This document shows, one piece after another, positions 1-5,712 of a stretch of DNA of 5,769 bases. The stretch spans positions 1-5,769 of the forward strand of contig JAKSDE010000455.1 of the NCBI GenBank assembly GCA_022360235.1, written 5' to 3'. Positions within the stretch are counted from its first letter, which is position 1. Each line of letters starts with the position of its first letter. The notes beneath the pieces were generated by a model, which was not told the DNA's origin, ran no database searches, and was given only the letters and a program-made list of their open reading frames with translations. Source of the stretch: Cytophagales bacterium (GTDB lineage Bacteria; Bacteroidota; Bacteroidia; Cytophagales; Amoebophilaceae). A program made the translations under genes and the position numbers.

Positions 1-1
1 G

Positions 2-205
2 TTATGTGTATGTTCTACACCTAACCAAGATAATCCTCTCATGGATGTAGTAGAGTGCCAAGGGACGCCGATCTTGGGATTAGATGTGTGGGAGCATGCT
101 TATTACCTCAAGTACCAAAATCGTAGACCTGAGTATATTGCGGCTTTCTGGAACCTCGTTCACTGGAAAGAAGTAGCTATAAGGTTTGAAAAAGCTATCG
201 GCTAA
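2..205 (+). CDS. sodA: Superoxide dismutase, Mn-type, C-terminal part (5' end outside window)
   Basis: This open frame enters at the window edge and ends at TAA 203-205, giving 67 visible residues; a full SOD is about 200. The enzyme converts superoxide to oxygen and hydrogen peroxide. The visible part is the C-terminal alpha/beta domain. It contains [10 protein letters not shown] (residues 5-14), [10 protein letters not shown] (26-35, the family signature, with metal ligands Asp28 and His32), the YQNRRPEYI stretch, and AFWNLVHW. Gln9 in NQD sits where Mn-type SODs carry their second-shell glutamine; Fe-type enzymes usually have Ala there, so the Mn or cambialistic type is favoured. Three cysteines (visible residues 2, 4 and 19) are somewhat unusual. 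The two N-terminal His ligands and the start lie outside the window. The gene is convergent with the rhomboid gene, 62 bp away. The family call is firm; the metal call is inference from one residue. Confidence 0.93.
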   Translation, partial: LCVCSTPNQDNPLMDVVECQGTPILGLDVWEHAYYLKYQNRRPEYIAAFWNLVHWKEVAIRFEKAIG

Positions 206-230
206 GTCTTAGTACAAAAGGCTTGAGGCG

Positions 231-288
231 GTAAACTTTGACAAAGGGAGAGCAGGGTCTTCTTCTCTTAACCCTTAACAAAGTTTAC
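231..288. terminator. Composite inverted repeat at the sodA/rhomboid convergent junction, possible bidirectional terminator
   Basis: GTAAACTTTG at 231-240 is perfectly complementary to CAAAGTTTAC at 279-288. Nested inside, AAGGG (244-248) can pair with CCCTT (272-276), and AGAG (249-252) with CTCT (265-268). CTTTG-A-CAAAG (236-246) is also a local palindrome that would compete with the long stem. The structure lies between two converging genes and runs over the last codons and stop (268-270) of the rhomboid gene. No U-run follows it on the plus strand. On the minus strand a CCTTTT run lies about ten bases further on. A terminator is the simplest reading, but a classic intrinsic one is not shown. 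Confidence 0.45.
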
Positions 289-888
289 TACCTGGTAAAA
301 GAAATAAATCACTACCTTGGGGTGCAAGATAATACTGAAGATAGCACCATAAATAGCTCCCCAAAGGTGTGCATCATGATTAATGTGATCGGCCTGCTTT
401 GTGCTAAAGTAGTAACTGTAAAGTAAATATAAGCCCCCCATGATAAATCCTGGTAAACAAATAAAGGCAAAAAGACAGATATAAGAAAGAGGATGAAATA
501 AAATGCTACTAAAAATGACAGCAGCAACGCCTCCTGAAGCACCGAGCGAATGATAGTGCGCATGCTGCTTATGCTTCAAATAAGTGGGGACACCCGAAAG
601 GACAATACCCCCTCCATAGAGCAGGACAAAAAATAGGGAACTTTTATTACCGAAGTAATAGCGATAGATTATTTCTACCAATTCACCAAAAAAGTAGAGT
701 GTTAGCATATTGAACAATAGGTGGGTAAAATTAGCGTGAATCAACCCTGACGTAAGGAAGCGATAAAACTCGTTATGACGATGTATACGATAAGGGGTCA
801 GTAACCACTTCTGCATGATATCTCCTCTTTGCCATGCATAAAAACTCAACGCAGAAGTGACAATGATGATGAAAAGTGTAACTGTCAT
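268..888 (-). CDS. Rhomboid family intramembrane serine protease
   Basis: This 206-residue polytopic protein has the rhomboid core and cleaves substrate membrane helices within the lipid bilayer. Visible motifs are the H-x4-H-x3-N signature in HANFTHLLFN (51-60), the nucleophile motif GASGG (116-120, Ser118), and the C-terminal HLWGAIYG (174-181), with His174 as catalytic base in the usual HxxGxxxG pattern. Hydrophobic stretches near 3-19, 57-79, 86-104, 114-132, 136-161 and 173-192 fit a minimal six-helix rhomboid without an extra domain. All catalytic residues are present, so activity is expected; the substrate is unknown. ATG at 886-888 follows AAGGAT at suitable spacing, one of the better ribosome sites in the window. 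The gene lies 67 bp downstream of ftsH on the same strand, so co-transcription is plausible. Its last codons run into an inverted repeat. GlpG-like and other rhomboid subfamilies cannot be told apart here. Confidence 0.93.
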   Translation of the reverse strand: MTVTLFIIIVTSALSFYAWQRGDIMQKWLLTPYRIHRHNEFYRFLTSGLIHANFTHLLFNMLTLYFFGELVEIIYRYYFGNKSSLFFVLLYGGGIVLSGVPTYLKHKQHAHYHSLGASGGVAAVIFSSILFHPLSYICLFAFICLPGFIMGGLYLLYSYYFSTKQADHINHDAHLWGAIYGAIFSIILHPKVVIYFFYQVVNFVKG

Positions 889-955
889 AACATATCCTTA
901 TTAGTGATCCCTTATTTATAGAGCTGAATCTGAGGTTGGTTTTTTAGTCGTAGTT

Positions 956-2971
956 TCATCGGGCTCTCTTCGGCTTCTTGGTTTTTGTGTCTGCTTTTTT
1001 ATTTCCCTTTTTAGTACTTGTTCCTTTTATAAAAGCCTCGTACGCTGTCTCTTTATGGAAGGGCCTTTTGCCAATCAGTTTTTTGAGGTCGGTCTGAAAG
1101 ATAATTTCTTTTTTCAGTAATTCTCTGGCAACAACTTCTAGCTCTTTCTTTTTCTTGAGCAATAATTCTTTGGCACGTTTATAAGTTTGGGTGATGATAC
1201 TTCTTACTTCTTCATCGATCGTTTTAGCCGTAGCTTCAGAATAGGGCTTTGCAAAATTATACTCCGATCGTTTAGAGTCATAGAAGGATATATTGCCAAT
1301 CTTATCATTCATTCCATAGATCGTCACCATACTATAAGCTAATTTAGTAACACTTTCTAAGTCGCTTAAGGCGCCTGTAGATATTTTTCCAAAGGTGATT
1401 TCTTCTGCAGCCCTTCCTCCTAGTGCCATCGTCATTTCATCTAGCATCTGTTCTGTCTGATACAAAAACAGTTCTTTAGGAATATACTGTGCATACCCTA
1501 GCGAAGCGACTCCTCGTGGGACGATGCTTACCTTAAGCAATGGATCTGCATGTTCTAGAAACCACCCTGCTATGGCATGCCCTGCTTCATGGTAAGCCAC
1601 AATTTCCTTTTCTTGAGGAGAGATGATTTTGTTTTTCTTTTCAAGCCCTCCAATGACCCGATCAACAGCATCTTGGAAGTCTGCCATCTGAATTAACTTT
1701 TTATCTTTTCTCGCAGCAATAAGGGCAGCTTCGTTACAGACATTAGCGATTTCTGCGCCAGCAAACCCTGGCGTTTGTGCAGCGAGCTTCTTTGCATGCA
1801 CATCTTTTGCCAATCGCAAAGGTTTCATATGTACGTTAAAGATTTCTTCTCTGCCAGCCATATCAGGCTTATCGATGCTAATTTGCCGATCAAATCGGCC
1901 TGGCCTTAAGAGTGCTGAATCAAGGATCTCAGGTCGATTCGATGCCGCTAGAATAATTACTCCTGAATCGGTAGCAAAGCCATCCATTTCTACTAGCAGT
2001 GAGTTAAGTGTATTTTCTCTTTCGTCGTTTACTCCTGGCATAGAACCTTTTCCCCTCGAACGCCCAACCGCATCTATCTCATCGATAAAGACAATACAAG
2101 GTGCTTTTTTCTTGGCTTGTTTAAAAAGATCTCTTACACGCGCTGCACCTACCCCTACAAACATTTCTACAAAATCTGACCCTGATAAAGAAAAGAAAGG
2201 TACCCCTGCCTCCCCTGCTACTGCCTTGGCTAATAAAGTTTTTCCTGTCCCAGGAGTGCCTATCAGCAAGACACCTTTGGGTATTTTACCCCCTAGTTGC
2301 GTGAATTTGTCAGGACTTTTAAGAAATTCTACGACTTCTTTGACCTCTTCTTTTGCTTCTTGGAGGCCTGCTACATTATCAAAGGTAACTTTTACTTGAT
2401 TTTCTGTGTCAAAAAGAGCTGCTCTTGATTTTCCAATATTGAAAAGTTGCCCTGCTGCCCCTCCAGGCCCTGCCATTCTACGCATGAACATCCAAAATCC
2501 CCAAAAAATGAACAATAAAAATCCCCAACTGAGCAATAAACCAGGCAAGTCACGCTCTTCAGTAGTGTATCCTATTCTTTTGCCAGGGTCCAGTTTTTGT
2601 TCTAATGCTTTGAAGTTATCGTTAAACACCTGAACAGAAGGCGTTTTGAAAGAATAATGCGGTCCTTTTTTTTGGACAAGCTTGCCAGATTGATGCAGCT
2701 CACTAAAATAAGGCTCTTGCTTATAAGCCTCCTCTTTTAAAGTAACCTCAACAAGATTCTTATTAGTAACGAGCACTACTTCCTCTACGACTCCACTGCG
2801 CATCATTGTTTCAAATCTACGCTCAGAGATAGTAATAATATCTTTGAACTTATTCAAATAGAGCGTCGTACCAATGAAGAGAAGTAAAAGGAAGATGAGC
2901 CAAGTTTGTTTAGGATTTTGAGCACGAACGTTTCTGTTACTTAGGTCATTATCTTTATTACCTTTTTTCAT
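956..2971 (-). CDS. ftsH: ATP-dependent zinc metalloprotease FtsH
   Basis: This 671-residue protein is complete and close to usual family length. FtsH is a hexameric inner-membrane AAA+ protease that extracts and degrades misassembled membrane proteins and short-lived regulators. Domains in order: a basic N-terminus, helix 1 (about 24-40), an extracytoplasmic domain (about 45-140), helix 2 (about 145-163), the AAA module, then the peptidase. Key motifs are Walker A GTPGTGKT (238-245), pore FVG (271-273), Walker B with IDEID (296-300), the second region of homology with arginine fingers Arg359 and Arg362, the zinc site HEAGH (461-465), and the probable third ligand Asp537. Walker A has Thr where many FtsH have Pro, a common tolerated change. 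The Lys-rich C-terminal tail (about 650-671) is probably disordered. ATG at 2969-2971 follows an A-rich stretch without a Shine-Dalgarno site. The gene lies 122 bp downstream of rsfS, as often in Bacteroidota, but cdsA does not follow. Confidence 0.98.
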   Translation of the reverse strand: MKKGNKDNDLSNRNVRAQNPKQTWLIFLLLLFIGTTLYLNKFKDIITISERRFETMMRSGVVEEVVLVTNKNLVEVTLKEEAYKQEPYFSELHQSGKLVQKKGPHYSFKTPSVQVFNDNFKALEQKLDPGKRIGYTTEERDLPGLLLSWGFLLFIFWGFWMFMRRMAGPGGAAGQLFNIGKSRAALFDTENQVKVTFDNVAGLQEAKEEVKEVVEFLKSPDKFTQLGGKIPKGVLLIGTPGTGKTLLAKAVAGEAGVPFFSLSGSDFVEMFVGVGAARVRDLFKQAKKKAPCIVFIDEIDAVGRSRGKGSMPGVNDERENTLNSLLVEMDGFATDSGVIILAASNRPEILDSALLRPGRFDRQISIDKPDMAGREEIFNVHMKPLRLAKDVHAKKLAAQTPGFAGAEIANVCNEAALIAARKDKKLIQMADFQDAVDRVIGGLEKKNKIISPQEKEIVAYHEAGHAIAGWFLEHADPLLKVSIVPRGVASLGYAQYIPKELFLYQTEQMLDEMTMALGGRAAEEITFGKISTGALSDLESVTKLAYSMVTIYGMNDKIGNISFYDSKRSEYNFAKPYSEATAKTIDEEVRSIITQTYKRAKELLLKKKKELEVVARELLKKEIIFQTDLKKLIGKRPFHKETAYEAFIKGTSTKKGNKKADTKTKKPKRAR

Positions 2972-3001
2972 TTTTTAATCGATTTTATACTATTAGTTCA
3001 C

Positions 3002-3019
3002 TTAATTAAAATACGTATT
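3002..3019. repeat. Two abutting short palindromes in the ftsH leader
   Basis: TTAATTAA (3002-3009) is followed directly by AATACGTATT (3010-3019); both are perfect palindromes. They lie 31-48 bp upstream of the ftsH start, between the start and a hairpin at 3026-3064. They could be a protein-binding site, but AT-rich DNA yields such palindromes by chance and no match to a known operator was recognised. Confidence 0.3.
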
Positions 3020-3025
3020 GGTAGC

Positions 3026-3064
3026 TATGAAGGAGCGTACAAATGAGGGTAAACGCTATTCATA
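3026..3064. promoter_or_regulatory. Imperfect hairpin in the rsfS-ftsH intergenic leader
   Basis: TATGAA (3026-3031) pairs with TTCATA (3059-3064). After a small internal loop AGCGT (3034-3038) pairs with ACGCT (3053-3057), and AC (3039-3040) can pair with GT (3049-3050) around a small loop. It is about 55 bases upstream of the ftsH ATG in the transcribed direction. No U-run follows on the minus strand, so it is not a standard intrinsic terminator. It could be an RNA-processing, stabilising or attenuating structure between two co-oriented genes. Function is inference. Confidence 0.35.
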
Positions 3065-3080
3065 AACCAAACTGGTTCTA

Positions 3081-3088
3081 CAAAAATA
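3081..3088 (-). promoter_or_regulatory. Candidate Bacteroidota -7 element upstream of ftsH
   Basis: On the minus strand this reads TATTTTTG, matching the Bacteroidota sigma-factor -7 consensus TAnnTTTG, just after the rsfS stop codon. A separate ftsH promoter here would give a leader of roughly 100 nt holding the hairpin and palindromes. No matching -33 TTTG lies at the expected distance, and this pattern arises easily by chance in AT-rich DNA. Confidence 0.22.
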
Positions 3089-3093
3089 AAATT

Positions 3094-3450
3094 TTATGGA
3101 TTTTCTATATGCGTAATTTCAGCATCTCCCCACAACGTATCTAGTGCATAAAAAGCTCTTTTATGCGTATGAAATATATGCGCCACTACGTCTATGTAGT
3201 CTAACAAAATCCATTCTTTGCTGTCTCTCCCTTCTTGCTTCCAAGGATTTTCTTTTGTTTTTTTATAAACTTCTTCAGCAATGGAGTCAGCGATGGCCTC
3301 CACTTGTTTTCCAGAAGTCCCTGAACATATAACAAAGTAGTCTACAACAGCATTATTAATATTTCTTAGATCTACGACAGTAATAGCTTGTGCTTTCTTT
3401 TCTTGCATTCCCGAAACTATGACGTATGCAAGTAGGTCAGAATCTTTCAA
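3094..3450 (-). CDS. rsfS: Ribosome silencing factor RsfS (Iojap/YbeB family)
   Basis: RsfS binds ribosomal protein uL14 on the large subunit and blocks joining to the small subunit, lowering translation in starvation or stationary phase. The 118-residue product matches usual length and shows the whole fold: the N-terminal helix ending in QEKKA (16-20), VVDLRNI (25-31), DYFVICSGTS (37-46), then the conserved core WILLDYIDVVAHIF (80-93) and LWGDA (106-110). The start is TTG at 3448-3450: no in-frame ATG occurs before the upstream stop at 3478-3480, and the first internal ATG (residue 15, 3406-3408) would remove the conserved first helix. A purine-rich AAAGAAAGAAAGG stretch precedes the TTG, though its GG is only two bases away. 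The gene is divergent from birA and heads the minus-strand block with ftsH. Identification is firm; the exact start is likely but unproven. Confidence 0.95.
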   Translation of the reverse strand: MKDSDLLAYVIVSGMQEKKAQAITVVDLRNINNAVVDYFVICSGTSGKQVEAIADSIAEEVYKKTKENPWKQEGRDSKEWILLDYIDVVAHIFHTHKRAFYALDTLWGDAEITHIENP

Positions 3451-3490
3451 AACCTTTCTTTCTTTGATGACTCTTTGCTAGTTTGCCCTG

Positions 3491-3498
3491 CAAAAGTA
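3491..3498 (-). promoter_or_regulatory. Candidate -7 element for rsfS in the rsfS-birA divergent region
   Basis: On the minus strand this reads TACTTTTG, a match to TAnnTTTG. It lies in the 54-bp gap between the rsfS and birA starts and would leave an rsfS leader of about 35 nt. A TTG occurs upstream (3527-3525), but the 26-base spacer is longer than usual. On the plus strand the gap carries three TTTG copies (3463, 3474, 3482) and no clean birA -7 box. Confidence 0.3.
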
Positions 3499-3504
3499 AA
3501 AAAA

Positions 3505-4269
3505 ATGTGGGAAAAAATAAGTATCAATACGCATTTTTTTGGACATGATAGGGTATATAGTGCTACTTGTCCTTCTACCAACCAGTTAGCTGGTCAACTT
3601 TTAGCAAAGAAAAAGTTAACCGAAGGCACCCTGATTATCACAGCGCACCAGACCCACGGAAAAGGCCAGCGCGGAAGTACTTGGTTGAGTATCCCTTACA
3701 AGAATCTTACCTTTTCGCTTGTGCTTTACCCCACTTTTTTAGAAGTCGCAGAGAGCTTTTCCCTTACTATGAGCGTTTCCCTTGCTGTTCAGCAAGTTTT
3801 GGCTCAATATATAACAAATGGCTTAAAAATAAAATGGCCGAACGACCTGTATTGCCAGCATCTTAAGCTAGGGGGAATCTTGATTGAAAATGCTGTTCAG
3901 GGAAAAAGGCTAGCAACATCGATCGTAGGGATTGGGTTAAATATCAATCAAGAAAATTTTGACTTTGAAGGAGCAACTTCTTTACTACAGATGAGCGGAC
4001 AAGCAGTGGCATTGCCCAGGCTATTATCCCAACTTTTGGAAACGCTAGAAAAAAACTATCTACAACTCAAAGCGCATGGGTCTGCAGACTTGCAAGAAGC
4101 CTACTATAAGCACCTCTACTGGATGGGTGAAACACATACCTTTCAAGACCAAGAAGGTCGTTTTAAAGGAAAAATTACAGGCATAGATCAGTACGGAAGA
4201 TTGGTCATTCAAAGAAATGGCAGCCACTTGAAACACTATGAACTTAAAGAAGTAGTTTTTGTGCAATAA
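3505..4269 (+). CDS. birA: Biotin--[acetyl-CoA-carboxylase] ligase (group I BirA, no HTH domain)
   Basis: This enzyme makes biotinyl-AMP from biotin and ATP and transfers biotin to a lysine of carrier proteins such as the acetyl-CoA carboxylase subunit AccB. The chosen ATG (3505-3507) gives 254 residues; an upstream in-frame TTG (3475) would add ten residues with no family resemblance and crowd the divergent rsfS start. Motifs in order: CPSTNQLA (22-29), the biotinyl-AMP loop HGKGQRGSTW (51-60), KWPND (110-114, with the key lysine), KLGGILIEN (121-129) and GIGLNIN (142-148). A small C-terminal beta domain spans roughly 207-254. There is no N-terminal helix-turn-helix, so it should be purely enzymatic and not a transcriptional repressor. 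The divergent rsfS-ftsH neighbourhood is frequent in Bacteroidota. No Shine-Dalgarno site is visible; the start follows an A-run. Confidence 0.95.
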   Translation: MWEKISINTHFFGHDRVYSATCPSTNQLAGQLLAKKKLTEGTLIITAHQTHGKGQRGSTWLSIPYKNLTFSLVLYPTFLEVAESFSLTMSVSLAVQQVLAQYITNGLKIKWPNDLYCQHLKLGGILIENAVQGKRLATSIVGIGLNINQENFDFEGATSLLQMSGQAVALPRLLSQLLETLEKNYLQLKAHGSADLQEAYYKHLYWMGETHTFQDQEGRFKGKITGIDQYGRLVIQRNGSHLKHYELKEVVFVQ

Positions 4270-4336
4270 TTTATAAGCTATGGGCACCTTTCTATCTAGT
4301 CAGCCCTTAACAAGTATTCAACACGGTAGTCCCCTA

Positions 4337-4364
4337 TCGAAACCAGGAACTCGAAACCAAGAAC
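4337..4364. repeat. 14-bp tandem repeat, two copies, upstream of kdsA
   Basis: TCGAAACCAGGAAC (4337-4350) is followed at once by TCGAAACCAAGAAC (4351-4364), differing only at the tenth base (G/A). It lies in the 153-bp birA-kdsA gap, about 24 bp before the candidate kdsA -7 box. The unit is not a multiple of three, which argues against coding. Two copies suggest slippage; a variable-number repeat or activator site is possible but not shown. The rest of the gap (4270-4336) shows only a weak GGGC/GCCC pairing and no gene. Confidence 0.6.
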
Positions 4365-4387
4365 TAAAATCATTCGTAGAAATAGTC

Positions 4388-4395
4388 TAAATTTG
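4388..4395 (+). promoter_or_regulatory. Candidate -7 element for kdsA
   Basis: TAAATTTG matches the TAnnTTTG consensus and lies 27 bases before the kdsA ATG, implying a short leader of around 20 nt. A sigma70-like TATACT (4399-4404) overlaps the same region. No convincing -33 box is seen. Because birA is 153 bp upstream, kdsA may have its own promoter here. Confidence 0.35.
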
Positions 4396-4422
4396 TACTA
4401 TACTTTACTATCCAAGACTATT

Positions 4423-5283
4423 ATGCGTAAGAAAATTGTTCAAGTAGGTACGGTTTCATGTGGTTCTGATCAACTTTTTTTGATAGCTGGTCCTTGCGTC
4501 ATTGAAAAAGAAGCGACGATGATGAAGGTAGCAGAACATTTGAAAAAAGTTTCAGAGAAGTTAGCGATTCCTGTTATTTATAAATCCTCCTTTCAAAAAG
4601 ATAATAGGAGTTCACTAAAATATTATGAAGGGGTAGGGGTAGAAAAAGGGCTTAAGGTATTGGCAAAGATAAAAGAAGATTTTGGCTTTCCCCTCCTTTC
4701 GGATATTCACTATCCTGACCAGGCTGATCAAGTAGCAGAGGTATTAGATGTCATTCAAATTCCAGCTTACTTGTGTATGCAGACAAAGCTAGTGACAAAA
4801 GCAGCACAAACAGGGAAAGTAATCAATCTAAAACATGGTCAGTTTTTAGCGCCAGAAAATATGGACAAGCCTGTTCAGAAAGTAGTAGAGAGTGGTAATG
4901 AGCGCATCATTCTCACAGAGCGTGGATATACTTTTGGTTATAATGACCTCATTGTCGATCCTCGGAGCTTTTATTTGCTTAGGAAAATTGGTTATCCTAC
5001 TGTCTTTGACGTTACACATGCCATCCGTAGATATGGTATTCCGAGTGCAGATCCACGAGGGGGCTTACGCGAATTTCTACCTACCCTTGCACGGGCGGGG
5101 GTAGCAGCCGGTATAGATGGCTTATTTATAGAAGTACACCCTACGCCTGAAAATGCACTTTGTGATGCAGCGAGCCAAATGAATATGTATCACTTAGAAG
5201 CATTTTTAACGCCTCTGCTAGCGCTTCATGAAGTAGAAGTAAAACACAGAACTCCTTCCCCCCCTTTCACTACAACCGACTAA
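4423..5283 (+). CDS. kdsA: 3-deoxy-8-phosphooctulonate synthase (KDO-8-P synthase), metal-dependent type
   Basis: KdsA condenses phosphoenolpyruvate with arabinose-5-phosphate to Kdo-8-phosphate, the precursor of the Kdo that links lipid A to the LPS core. The ATG at 4423 gives 286 residues, normal for the family; an in-frame TTG at 4393 overlaps the candidate promoter and is unlikely. It is a single TIM barrel with GPCVIE (23-28), YKSSF (53-57), NRSS (61-64), SDIH (93-96), IQIPAYLC (111-118), FGYNDL (171-176), DVTH (196-199), FIEVHP (235-240) and CDAASQ (247-252). Cys25, His199, Glu237 and Asp248 match the ligand set of the metal-dependent class. Oddities at motifs near the active site: the usual KANRS reads KDNRS (Asp60), RQTD reads MQTK (Met119, Lys122), and VKKGQ reads LKHGQ (His138). 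A Pro/Thr-rich tail (276-286) exceeds the usual end. No other LPS gene is in the window. The family is firm; full activity is less certain. Confidence 0.94.
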   Translation: MRKKIVQVGTVSCGSDQLFLIAGPCVIEKEATMMKVAEHLKKVSEKLAIPVIYKSSFQKDNRSSLKYYEGVGVEKGLKVLAKIKEDFGFPLLSDIHYPDQADQVAEVLDVIQIPAYLCMQTKLVTKAAQTGKVINLKHGQFLAPENMDKPVQKVVESGNERIILTERGYTFGYNDLIVDPRSFYLLRKIGYPTVFDVTHAIRRYGIPSADPRGGLREFLPTLARAGVAAGIDGLFIEVHPTPENALCDAASQMNMYHLEAFLTPLLALHEVEVKHRTPSPPFTTTD

Positions 5284-5490
5284 GTGTAGAATAGCAGGTA
5301 GACTATTAGAAAACCTACAAAAACTCGAAGTTAAAAACACGCCCCTCCCCAGAAATGGTATAATTGACCCTTGATGTACTTCATTTTTCTTAGGAAGCCA
5401 TCCGTTTTTGTTGAGGCCGCTAAAATTTCCTATCTCCCCACTTTAAACTTATTGTGGTTAAATTACAAAAATAGCTTCATACTCATCCGC
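5284..5490. other. Non-coding gap between convergent kdsA and the DUF2795 gene
   Basis: No gene or clear intrinsic terminator is visible in these 207 bp. Small items are AATAG/CTATT (5290-5294 with 5303-5307), TAGGAA/TTCCTA (5391-5396 with 5427-5432), and a TATAAT hexamer at 5359-5364 with no -35 partner. A minus-strand frame ending at TAA 5331-5333 is open for about 31 codons after a stop; its translation looks protein-like but was not recognised. C-rich patches (around 5341-5350) stand out against the AT-rich surroundings. A decayed gene or repeat remnant is possible but unsupported. Confidence 0.5.
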
Positions 5491-5712
5491 CTAATACTCA
5501 TCTTCATTAAAGAGGAAATCATCTTTAGTTGGATAATCAGGCCAGACCTCCTCAATATTCTCATAAGGCTTTCCATCATCTTCGAGTTCTTCTAAGTTTT
5601 CTACTACTTCTAGGGGAGCTCCTGAGCGTTTCGCATAATCTATCAACTCCTCTTTAGTTGCTGGCCAAGGAGCATCGTCTAAATAAGATGCTAATTCAAA
5701 CGTCCAGTACAT
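5491..5712 (-). CDS. DUF2795 family small acidic protein
   Basis: This complete 73-residue protein of unknown function has the DUF2795 pattern known from small Bacteroidota proteins. It opens MYWTFELASYLDDAPWP (1-17), continues with the core ATKEELIDYAKR (18-29) and GAPLEVVENLEEL (31-43), then a very acidic half with EEVWPDYPTKDDF (54-66) ending NEDEY. It has no signal peptide or membrane segment and is probably cytoplasmic. The core suggests two short helices, as in small helical nucleic-acid or protein-binding modules, but no activity is known. ATG at 5710-5712 gives the family's typical N-terminus; the upstream AAAAAAGCTTGTT has no Shine-Dalgarno site. The TAG stop is followed in frame by a near copy of the last codons. 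The gene is convergent with kdsA and appears monocistronic within the window. It could be a translation or stress accessory factor, but that is speculation. Confidence 0.9.
   Translation of the reverse strand: MYWTFELASYLDDAPWPATKEELIDYAKRSGAPLEVVENLEELEDDGKPYENIEEVWPDYPTKDDFLFNEDEY

Noticed and set aside
1875..2399. Long plus-strand open frame (174 codons) inside ftsH
   Set aside because: Antisense to the conserved AAA module of ftsH; low-complexity Ser/Pro-rich translation is typical of a shadow frame.
3475..3504. N-terminal extension of birA from TTG 3475
   Set aside because: Adds ten residues without family support and invades the rsfS promoter region; ATG 3505 fits better.
4282..4306. 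GGGC/GCCC pairing after birA as a terminator
   Set aside because: Only four pairs with a 17-base loop and no T-run.
4337..4364. T-arm-like GGTTTCGA motifs on the minus strand suggesting a tRNA
   Set aside because: No acceptor, D or anticodon stems can be assembled around them; the motifs come from the tandem repeat.
4280..4390. 36-codon plus-strand frame between birA and kdsA
   Set aside because: No recognisable similarity, spans a 14-bp tandem repeat that is out of frame between copies, and has no ribosome site.
4393..4422. N-terminal extension of kdsA from TTG 4393
   Set aside because: Overlaps the candidate -7 box and adds non-conserved residues; ATG 4423 fits family length.
5371..5595. 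Plus-strand 74-codon frame
   Set aside because: Half of it is antisense to the DUF2795 gene, the Ile/Leu-rich part is its complement, and no family is recognised.
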